The notes beneath the pieces were generated by a model. The model saw only the letters and a program-made list of their open reading frames with translations. It was not told the DNA's origin and did no database searches. The position numbers and the translations under genes were made by a program. Shown here piece by piece: positions 55,014 to 64,000 of a DNA stretch of 64,000 nucleotides. How positions within the stretch are numbered: the first letter of the stretch is position 1; each line of letters opens with the position of its first letter. Origin of the DNA: Thozetella sp. PMI_491 (Eukaryota; Ascomycota; Sordariomycetes; Chaetosphaeriales; Chaetosphaeriaceae); NCBI GenBank assembly GCA_021432635.1, contig MU270114.1, forward strand, positions 62,001-126,000, read 5' to 3'.

Positions 55014-56726
55014 ATGACTCTCCGCGAGGTCGTAGACGGCCAGGCGGGGCTGCCCGTGCCCAATCCGACCAAGTCGTATTGGCATCAAACCCCTTCGCAG
55101 AAGTTGCTTGGCCACCGGACCACCTCTGAGCTCCCGTCGGTGGCCGACATCGTCGTAGTCGGCAGCGGCCTGAGCGGGTCGTTTGCCGCCCACTTCTTGA
55201 AGAACGGCAAGGCCAAGGATAAGAATGTGCTGATGCTAGAGGCGAGAGAGGCTTGCTGGGGCGCCACGGGCAGAGTAAGTACCTCCTTAGCTGCCTGAGC
55301 CCGCGATCACCTGATGATCTGCCTTCCGAAGTTGATGCAGCATGGGAGAGCCAGGACAGATGCAGACAAATGGGAACCCCTACTTCCTCGTCTTTGCCTG
55401 TACCAGTTGCTCGCATTGGCCTCGAGATCGCGTAGTAGCTAACGCGTTGCCCAGAACGGCGGCCACTGCCAACCGATGGTCTACGGTTCCACGCCCAACG
55501 TCGCCGCTTTTGAACTGGAGACGTACAGTTTCCTCATGAACTTAATCGCCGAGAACAACATTCCGTGCCACTGGAGGACGGTGCCAGGCGTCCACGTCTG
55601 CCTGACTCAGGATGTCTTCGATGCCGCCTCGGCCGCGGTCGAGCGGCTTAAGGAGCATCATCCCGAGCTTGCGGCGCAGTGCGAGGTGGTCGCTCCTTCG
55701 GCCTCGGCCGAGGACGAAAGGTCTCGCCGGGCACAAGGCAGATCCACTCTGGTCAGCTTGCGCGTCCCCCACGCCAAAGGCGCCGTCGTGCAGGAGCACG
55801 CGGCCTCAGTCTGGCCCTACAAGCTCGTGTCCTGGGTGCTCGAGCAGCTCCTTGATAAGTTCCCCACCCCCAGCTTCAACCTGCAGACCAACACACCGGT
55901 GACGGCCCTCTTGCGCGAGGACGACGGCACCTGGCTGTTGCGCACCCCGCGCGGGCCGGTCCGAGCCAAGACGGTGCTGCTCTGCACCAATGCCTACACG
56001 TCGCGCCTGCTCCCAGCCTTCGCGGACTTGATCGTTCCCGTGCGCGGCCAGGTGGCGGCGCTTGTCCCGCCGCGAGGAGCAGACGGCGCCCCAGCGCAGC
56101 TGAACCACTCGTACGTGACGCTGGGCCATCCCAACAGCGAGGAGGTGCAGAATGAGTATCTTGTTCAGCGACCCCTCCCCACGGGTGAGCACATACTCGG
56201 TGGGGGACGTAATGTGGCCGATGGCGGAGCTGTGGGTGTGTGGCACGACGATGAGATCGAGGAACCAGTAGCCCGTTGGCTCAGGACGCACTTGACGCCG
56301 CCCCTGGACCTACGTCCGGGCGATTCTGGACAAGGGGGCAGCATCGGCACACAGGAAGAACTACCGGCGACTTTTGAATGGACAGGGATCATGGGATACA
56401 GCAGGGACCATCACGCATACATAGGGGCCGTACCCGAGAGTCTGGGTGGCGGAGGGGAGGCCGGGGGCCTGTGGGTCTGCGCCGGGTACAGCGGCCACGG
56501 CATGCCGGCGGCCCCTTTGTCTGCGAGGGCAGTTGTACGGCTCATGACTAGGGAGAGCAGCACGGCAGTGGACGGCAGCGTTGGGCTGCCGCGTCAGTTC
56601 CTCCTGACAGAGGAGCGGGTCAAGCGCGCCAGGGAGAGGTTCGAGACCATACAGGAGCGGCAGACCCACGCCTTTAGTGCTCTGCTGTCTGACTTTGCTG
56701 AACTATCGGCCGAAGAAACTGATTAA
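55014..56726 (+). CDS. FAD-dependent oxidoreductase (DAO fold, amine-oxidase-like)
   Basis: Exons 55014-55274 and 55455-56726, phase 0, give 510 aa. The dinucleotide-binding motif IVVVGSGLSGSFAAHFL (G-x-G-x-x-G, about residues 45-60) and the following acidic strand end VLMLEARE are intact. The intron falls inside ATGR|NGGHCQP, a motif conserved in gamma-glutamylputrescine oxidase- and glycine/sarcosine oxidase-type DAO enzymes. A C-terminal FAD-contacting segment reads GIMGYSRDHHAYIG...WVCAGYSGHGMPAAPLSA. An insertion with many charged residues lies around 150-180. No signal peptide or PTS1 tripeptide is evident (it ends EETD), so it is probably cytosolic. It likely oxidises a secondary or primary amine with hydrogen peroxide release; the substrate is unknown. 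Confidence 0.92.
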
Positions 56727-57398
56727 ACGAGGGTCTGAGTGGGAACAGTAGACCCCTACTGCGTAGTAGAGGGTCTATAGTAGTTGGCCTATCACGTCGG
56801 CTCGGACGCTCGGTCAATCGTTCCCTGAAGCAGGACCCCCTTCGCTTGTACTTCCTCCTCGTTCCGCTGCAGTACCAGTACCAGCATATCATAGAAGATA
56901 AATACTCTAGTTTACCAGTAATTTTTAACATGCGAAGCCCTCATCCGTACACCGAAATACAGCCTCGCGCTAGGCTAGGTCATGCCAGGTCAGGCTATTG
57001 TTCTTTCAGGCGGTCTTACTTGGCAAAGTTTCCACTGCAGCGTGTTGCAGCCATTTTAAAGTCACTCAAAGATGCTGTGACGCTGCATCTGTCCACAGGA
57101 TCATAGGGCGGGCCGAACTCGAGTTGCGCAATCGGGACCACGCGTGCCGGATCGGCGTCGCCGCTCTCCGGATGAGTCACTCCTGCCGCGCCGAACCTCT
57201 TCTACGGAGCGGGGCCGACCTCCGCATTCAAAAACCTACGATTTCGAACAGCCGTCGATCAAGATATTCGCGCGAAACAGCAGGAGAGACCTTTCTAGCT
57301 GGTTGCTACAGAGGCCTGGAAGCACCTAGAGGCTTTTCAGGAACCGCAACTAGATTGAGTGCAAGACGTTAGCCTAGCGAGCGGATCAACTCAGGAAG
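56727..57398. other. Intergenic region upstream of the adenosine deaminase
   Basis: 0.67 kb between two head-to-tail genes. It includes short direct repeats near 56873-56884 (CAGTACCAGTAC). No gene is recognised. Confidence 0.5.
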
Positions 57399-59810
57399 AT
57401 GCCACCCTTCGCGGATGACGAGTGGGACGAGATCTTGGAGGAGATCCCCAAAGTTGAGGATCCTTTCATCCGAAAGTATCTCGACGGCCGCGCGGCGCTC
57501 ATTGACCAAGAGAAGAAGCAGCGGAGCGGTACTAGCCCACCCAGCTCTCCTCGCCCCTCCCCCGGGTGCCTAGAACTGACTTCCTGCGCTAGACCATATC
57601 TTCCGGCAGGGCCTCTCGCCCATCGCGCGGAAGGCGTGCGACATCGTGCAGAGGATCCGTGAGGAGGAGCAGCGCACTATATGGACCCCAGGCCTCGAGG
57701 AGCAGATCGCGCAGCGGGAGCGCGTGGAGGTGTACCCGGGCATGATGTTCACCCTGGCCAAAGACCTCATGGAAAAGACGAAGCTGTGGAAGATCGTGCG
57801 CCGCATGCCCAAGGGTGCCCTGTTGCATGCCCATTGTGACGCCATGGTGGACTTCGACCACCTCTTTCAGATCGTCCTGGAGACGCCAGGGATGCATATC
57901 GCCGGGCCCGATTCACCTCTCGCCACGCCCGAGGCTAGAGCAGACGCGCGGGTGGAAATTCGATTCCGAGCTACAGAGCACACCAAGGGTTCCATCTGGA
58001 GCGAGGACTACGAGGTCGGTACCTTCGTTCTCCTGACAAAGGCCGCGGATGAGTACCCGGACGGTGGCCGGGATGGCTTTCTCGCATGGCTCAAGAGCCG
58101 GTGCATCATCTCGCAGAGGGACTCTCTCGCCCAGCATCACGGCATCGCTGAGATCTGGCGCAAGCTTGGCAAGTGCTTCATGATGCTCGGTGGCATGATC
58201 CACTACGAGCCAATCTGGCGCGCCTTTCTGCAACGATTCATGAGCCTCCTCGCCGCCGACGGCGTGTCCTGGACAGAGATTCGGTAACCACCCCTCCCCT
58301 CTTCCTCCCTCCCCCCCCTCTTGGCGTGTGAGTGGATTTCTGCCACCTCGGACATGGCCGCTTCCCATCGTACCCAGGATTGCACCTAGCGAAGCAACTA
58401 ACGATATTTCCGCCACCATGTAGGTTTGGATGGCCACTAGACTACCGTCGCGAGGGATCCGAAACCCCGGAGTCCGACTACAACCATCTGTTTCAAGTGC
58501 TAGACGAAGAGATCACCGCGTTCAAAGCCACCCCGGCCGGCCGATCTTTTTGGGGGCTACGGGTCATATGGTGCTCCATGCGCGGACAGACGACCAGGTC
58601 AATCGTCCAAGGGATGGACGACTGCATCGCGACTAAGCTGGCCTGGCCGCACTTGGTCGCGGGGTACGACCTCGTAGGCCCCGAGGATGCGGGCCGCCCG
58701 CTGAAGGACCTACTCCCGGAGCTGTTCTGGGTAAGTGTGGTGCATCTATGCGCTAGGTAGTGTGGTACTTTTGCCCCGTGCGCCGTGCCGACGCACCTCC
58801 GTCAACTCTATCGGGCCTGTGCAGCAATGGGTCGGAAATTCTGCCTTGCCGACGCGGGTGGTCTTGATTGCTGCAAATCTGACCACCGCCGACAAGAGCC
58901 GACGGCCGGCCCGTTCCTCGGGCCACCTATGCTTGGTCCCTCGTACCACACACCTCGACTTCCCCCACCTCTCGGAAACGAGCTCGAGAAGCTAATTTCT
59001 TTCATCTCGCCCTAGTTTCGGAAGCAATGCGCTCAGGAGGGCGTCGAGATCCCCTTCTTCTTCCACGCCGGGGAGTGCCTCGGCGATGGTGATGACACCG
59101 ACAGCAACCTCTTCGACGCCATCCTTCTGGGCACGCGCCGCATTGGCCATGGTTTCAGCCTCTACAAACATCCGCGGCTAATCGATGCGGTCAAGGAAAA
59201 GCGCATCTTGATTGAGAGCTGCCCGATTAGCAACGAGGTAGGCTGGTGGTGGCCCCAGCTCCTTCCCCCCCGGCCGCAACCCGCTTCCTTGCCGGGGCCC
59301 CCAAACTCCAGACCCCGACAGAGCTGGCCAGGCGAGAGCTAACACTCCGAACGCCTGCAGGTCTTGCGCCTCTGCGGCTCGATCCTCTCCCATCCGCTCC
59401 CGGCACTGCTGGCACGCGGCGTGCCCTGTGCCCTCTGCAACGACGATCCGGCCATCCTTGGGCAGAACACGGCGGGCATGACGCACGACTTCTGGCAGGC
59501 GCTACAGGGCTGGGAGAACCTAGGCTTGGCGGGCCTAGGATCGCTGGCGGAGAACAGCGTGCGATGGGCCAGCTTCGAAGACCAGGGGGTTGAGCGGTGG
59601 ACAGGGGACATCCGGGACGGGGCCGTGGGGGCCGGTGCCAAAGCGGATAGGCTCAGGGAGTGGGCGGTCGAGTGGGAGAAATTCTGCTTATGGATCGTGA
59701 CGGAGTTCTCCGAGGACGCCGACGAGTCGGACATGGGCAAGAGCGAGAGCGAAGGCGTGGGCGTGGGCGTGAACGTGGACGTGGCCATGACATCTCGGAC
59801 CGCGCAGTAA
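57399..59810 (+). CDS. ADGF/CECR1-type adenosine deaminase
   Basis: Five exons (57399-57528, 57593-58283, 58424-58730, 59016-59237, 59361-59810) splice in frame to 599 aa. The metal and catalytic residues of the adenyl-deaminase barrel are all visible: LHAHCDA (His122, His124), FHAGE (His393, Glu396), GHG (His421) and NDDP (Asp478, Asp479). The long N-terminal helical region and the spacing match the ADGF/CECR1 (ADA2) branch rather than short ADA. Unlike animal ADA2 there is no signal peptide, so the fungal enzyme should be intracellular. It hydrolyses adenosine or a related 6-aminopurine to the 6-oxo product. The C-terminal 40 residues are acidic with a short Gly/Val repeat. It follows the FAD oxidoreductase on the same strand. 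Confidence 0.93.
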
Positions 59811-60868
59811 GCGCGTCCCTGTCTGCGCTGTGGTCGAGTATGCCACGGCGCGGGGCGCGGGGCCGAGATTTGTGCGGCGCTTGCACCTCGAGATGGCACG
59901 ACAGCAGGGCCGACGCTGTGCTGGACAGCCTGCAGGATCAGGGGCCCCCGCAGCAGCAGTATTGGGCCACAGGACAATTGGATGCCCAGCAGTGCCCGAG
60001 GACAAACTAGGTAGGGCGGGCGAGCAGATGTCGATGGTGGGGCTTAGCCGGCTCCACTGCCGCTTGATGGCGGCGGTCACTCAGGCGGCACGCAGACAGG
60101 CCAGGGCCGCTCTTCAACAAGGGACCTTGGTCAAAAATTTGCCGCCGTGCATTTGGGATGTGGCGGGATCGAGGGGCTTTTTGGGCGCCCTAGGTCAGTC
60201 GGTCAATTCAAATCTTGTTCCATTTTGACACGTTTGACACGCAGCATCCGGTCTACGGCCTGTGTCGTCCAGGATTCTGCCACGGTCGCCCCGAGCAGCC
60301 ACGCTCCTCCCTTCAGGTGGTCCTCACACTGCCTTCCCGTCCGAGAGCCTCAGCTCTTCCTCAGGGATGCCGAATGCTGCGCTGGGCGCTCGTAGGGGCG
60401 ACATGGGAGCATCGTCGGGCGCTGGTGTTACCTCTTGGCTGCTACCCTTCCGACTCCGATTCGGCGCGGGGGCGTTGAAAAGAGACGAGAGATGGTCCCA
60501 CGCGCTGGCGCGACTTTGGGGTTGCACAAACTTTAGTGCACCTACCTGCCCCTACCTTCTTTCTACCTACCTCCGCCAGGGGTTGCCCATAGTTGCCCGC
60601 AGTTGCCCAAGGTCCCCTAGGCTTCCGGCGCTAACGATGGTGATGCCTACCTGCCTAGTGCCTCGTAGTTTCCCTCTTTAGCGACCTGGAGGCGCGTAAT
60701 AGTCCGGTAAGCAGCACCACGCGGCCAACGCCCCTCCCCCCCCCCCCCGGCCAGCGAAGGAGACAGCCACTGTGACCGCGCAGCCTGCAGGGGGTTGCAC
60801 AGGACAAGCCAGGGACGAAGCAAAAAACCTACTGATCCTCCCGAGCCCGCTTTTCTGGGGGGGACAAG

Positions 60869-60903
<35 letters not shown>

Positions 60904-62863
60904 GAGATGGAGTGAAGGTTGCTCGAGGAGCTAGCCGCCCAACTACCTAACCTGGGAACTCCTCGGCCCCATGTTAACGAAGTCGGGCTCCTTCGCTGGC
61001 AGCCAAGGGTCCTGGGGCCACGGCCAGGTCGCCCGGAGCAGCGCCCGGAGCGCCGATGACTCAGAGAATCGTGTACCAATATAGAATGCTCAAGCCCCCT
61101 TTCCCCCCAGCGTACAGCATACCGCGTACCGAACTGTACCGTACTCGTACCGCGCAAAGCGCAGAGCGAGAGCTTCGGAACCCCTGCTGGGCGTTGCGGT
61201 GTGGTCCTGGCGCTGCAGAGGCAGAGCCACCTGCGGAAAAGGGGATAAGGCCGTAGCTTAGAGGCAGTTGGGGAGCTGCAGGCCCTCATCGGTCGACCGT
61301 TTTGACGAGGTTAGGGGCCCGCGAAGGTTTAAAATAAAGCAGAAAAAAACGCCTCGCGAAGTGCCATAGGGAGCCCAGCAACGATACAACCCGTCGGTGT
61401 GTGATGGCAGACGCTGTCACATCCGTCTTGCGCTGTGATAGGCAGATGCTATCCTTGCAGCCCTACCCTATTCCGCCGACAGCGGGCAAGTGGCCCAGCG
61501 CCGTGCCTCCGGGGACTGTCATCTGCAGTAGTGTAGTCTAGACGGCCTACCAATTCCCCGTCCCTGCCCAGCCCAAGTCAGTGTATGACGCTCGGAAGAC
61601 CGTGCGTCTTTCGGGATGCACGGTCCCTGTCTTCCCCCCTCTCTTCCCCTTCCCCTCCCCCCCCATAATGTTTGTCTTTCTCTCTGCCCTGGGGGTGGAG
61701 GGGGGGCGTGCCGCAACTAGAGATCCCCCTGCCTTGGGAATGGCCAGCGAGTCGCTCGGGGCCGGTCTCCCAACGGCCCATTTGCATGGTGCAAACCAGC
61801 GCATCACCTGAGATCCTGCATATGCGACCAGGAGGAGGCTATGCTGAACACCACGAAAACGGTCAGATCGGAGGGTGGTGCTGGCGGTGTTAGTGGTGTT
61901 GGTGCGCACCCGACCGGGCGTTACCTATGTCTGCTTGAGGAGAAGAAGGGGGGGGGGAGGGAAGACGCTGCACAGCTACCATCGATCTACTAAACGGATA
62001 GGCCGTGCCTCAACCAAGGGCGAATCATGCCCATCGTGCAGCTGGCTTCCCTGCTTCGCTGGGTCATGGGATGCCGACAGCGATCCTCTTATGCCGGCCG
62101 CCTGACAAAGGGCCGCTATCTGCGAGCTTGCCTCCTGGTGAGGCGAGCTGAGCTGCACGTCTACTTGAAGGCCATTCAGAGGTGGCGACGCTGCCAGGCG
62201 CACTGCGGCTGCTCCACACACAGACCACTCCACGTCTCCTGTGCCTCGTACCAGCAAACACAAAGGCCAGACTAAAGATAGTTCCCGATAGGAAAAAGTA
62301 GCTAGTTTGACGCAAGGCCGAGGCTCGGACGCCCTAGCCGTAAGGCCGGTACGAAGGATTGGGGGGCGGAAGGACTGGATACCGTTGGCGCTAGAGAGCC
62401 TTCGCCTCTCTTGAGAGCATGACCACGAACATAATCGAGTGAGAGCACCACATTGAGAGCATTTTATTGCCATTGGACCTAGACTACCAACGAAAATTGA
62501 GGTATTTCATAAGATCCGTAAAGTGAAGAAACAGGCGTGGGCCATCCGATCAAATGCTACAGAGCTCCGAGGCTGGTCCTAGTGGGAGAGAGAGAGAGAG
62601 AGAGCTGTTAAGAGAGATCATGACGCGTTCAAGAGTGCCCAACAATTGTAAAAGGACCGTAGCCAACGCTCCAAAAGTACCGTGCCGCCCGAGGTATCCA
62701 GACCTGATGCATGTAGCATGTCTAAATAGAAGCAAAAGAAAAAAAAACATTTCTCAAGGACAAGAAGAGAAGCTGAGAAAGAGTCAAAAGTCCAGAGAGA
62801 CATATGAAGTGGAGAGGGGGGACAAGAAGAAAAAAAAGCAAAATGGTAGCAGGGGGAAGGCCC
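59811..62863. other. 3-kb convergent gene-free interval
   Basis: Between the adenosine deaminase (+) and the NmrA-like gene (-). No credible gene is found. It contains a C-run (about 60736-60749), a GA repeat (about 60868-60902), another at about 62586-62604, and A-rich patches near 62739-62839 that probably lie in or after the 3' UTR of the NmrA-like gene. Confidence 0.5.
60868..60902 (+). repeat. (GA)n microsatellite
   Basis: An almost perfect GA dinucleotide run with one AAA interruption. No further structure is seen. Confidence 0.8.
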
Positions 62864-63934
62864 CTACAGCGCGGGGCCCCATACTTGCTCTAGCCACTGT
62901 CTGAAACGAAGTGGTCGCACTTCAACTCCGTCATGTTGATTGACGGTGTCGTTCAGGTTAGCGTGGCGGAAGTGATAGCGGCCATTTGCCGTCTGGATGA
63001 GTCGTTCAAAGTAAAAGTAGCGGTTGTAGTCCTCAATTTCGCTGCAAAACTGGGCCTGGGCCATAGCATCTTGATACGTGTGCGTGGCTAAGCTAAAGGG
63101 GACTGTATCTCGTCAGATCCGGGGCGGTTCGGGGGTGGAGCGCGGGGCATGGACAAAACATACTTCCACGGACATCGGAACAGGCAGCGACCAGGTCGCG
63201 GACCGACATTTGGTCGCCTCGCATTCGAAATTCCCGAGGCCAGGTCCCAGGCCCCATCTCTATCGCGGCAGCTATGAATCGGGCCACATCATAGGCCGAC
63301 GTCAATGTCACTTGGGCCGGCCGGCCCTGGCTGTTGCTCTCGATTATTTCGGCGGTTGCACTCTCGACATTGACTAGATAGTCGTCCGGTCCGTGAAGCC
63401 CCGACCCGCCGCCGATGTTGTAGGACTGAAGGCCACCCGGCCCAAACCGCTCCATGAATATCCCGCAGGAGAAGACAGTATATTGCATATTATGGGATTT
63501 GGATTGCGCCCAGCGCTGTAAAAGCTCCTGGGCTGCGTGAGACCCTCGGTCTAGCGGGTCGTTGCTGGGGCGCTGGGCGATGGCGCCCTCGAACTCTGCG
63601 GGCACGAAGAGTCGCACTCGCGCCCGTCTGGCGGCATCGATCAGGTTGAGCTGCTCGCTGTTCGCGATGGTAGAGATCAACAGGTCGACCCCTTGTAAGG
63701 TGTACCGCAGCTCTTCCACATTGCCAAAGTCAACCACGGCGACCTGGCATCCCGGGAAGTCTTGCTCGAACTCAGGGTGCAGCTTTCGACACGTCAGCGA
63801 GGTGCGTCTAGTAGATCAAGTAGGAGACTTCATACGTTCCGTGTGAGCACGAGCACAGCGTTGGCGCTCTGGGTGAGCTCCTGGGCGAGCAGGTATGCGA
63901 ATCCGCCGCCGCCGGCTATAGCGATCCTCATCAT
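62864..63934 (-). CDS. NmrA-like NAD(P)-binding Rossmann protein
   Basis: Exons 63934-63836, 63782-63164 and 63087-62864 splice in frame to 313 aa; the introns are 53 and 76 nt, both with CTGACG branch points. Two adjacent ATGs (63934, 63931) can serve as start. The N-terminus MRIAIAGGGGFAYLLAQEL is a Gly-rich Rossmann loop. GVDLLISTIANSEQLNLIDA, RLFVPAEFEGAI and QYTVFSCGIFMERFGPGG are conserved blocks of the NmrA/isoflavone-reductase-like atypical SDRs, and FVPAEFEG is the usual signature at strand 5. Some members sense NADP redox state and others reduce phenolics; the catalytic Tyr/Lys pair is not evident, so a regulatory or uncertain catalytic role is possible. The gene ends close to an A-rich 3' region. 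Confidence 0.92.
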
Positions 63935-64000
63935 GGGAGAGCTGGAGCTGGCCTTTTGCTTCATGATGATGATGAGAGAGGACTGGGAGGCACGGGTAAC
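63935..64000. other. Upstream sequence of the NmrA-like gene
   Basis: The last 66 bases are the immediate 5' region of the minus-strand NmrA-like gene. They include a short CATCAT run; nothing else can be said. Confidence 0.4.

Noticed and set aside
60678-61289. 203-codon minus-strand frame
   Set aside because: Runs through a GA microsatellite and C-run; low-complexity translation (SLSLSLSL) and no family resemblance.

Overview
The window is nuclear DNA from a filamentous ascomycete, most likely a Sordariomycete. Coding exons are GC-rich. Introns are mostly 50-90 nt with GT...AG ends and CTGAC/CTAAC-type branch points. The 5' leaders are CT-rich, and the protein families are typical of this class: a three-domain ascomycete laccase, a PNGase A-like protein, an Apple-like secreted protein and an Nce102-like MARVEL protein. 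Nineteen protein-coding genes are supported. Most models are spliced, and exon coordinates were read by eye from splice sites and frame continuity. No rRNA, tRNA, CRISPR array or intact mobile element was recognised.

Left part (1-15.4 kb): 1-3.5 kb has no recognisable gene and looks decayed. It is followed by a TMEM19/DUF92 membrane protein (+), a GNAT acetyltransferase (-), a secreted Cys-rich protein (-), the PC4/Sub1 coactivator (-), a 1,074-aa PXA-PX-Nexin_C sorting nexin (+) and a guanine-deaminase-like cytidine deaminase-fold enzyme (+).

Middle (15.4-39.2 kb): three plus-strand genes are separated by 2-2.5 kb gaps: a laccase, an allantoate/nicotinate-type MFS permease and an APC amino-acid/GABA/choline-type permease. 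Next come a disordered protein with a PAM2-like motif (-), whose annotated stop is followed by a further 47 good codons, an AIM24 mitochondrial protein (-) and a DUF1279/FAM210-type mitochondrial membrane protein (+).

Right part (39.2-64 kb): a 5.2-kb gene-free stretch with G-quadruplex-prone repeats leads to a small conserved unknown protein (+), a PNGase A-like membrane glycoprotein (+), a MARVEL protein (+), a Mim2-like mitochondrial protein (-) divergent from eIF2-beta (+), an FAD-dependent amine-oxidase-like enzyme (+), an ADGF/CECR1-type adenosine deaminase (+) and an NmrA-like Rossmann protein (-).

The content is ordinary euchromatic housekeeping plus a few secretion and transport genes. 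I do not see a convincing new multi-gene system. The best leads are gene-level: a TAG with coding-like sequence behind it at 31.4 kb, a partial duplication of an intron/exon boundary in the deaminase, unusual splice choices in two genes, an in-frame 57-nt intron, and a Phe at the predicted axial copper position of the laccase.
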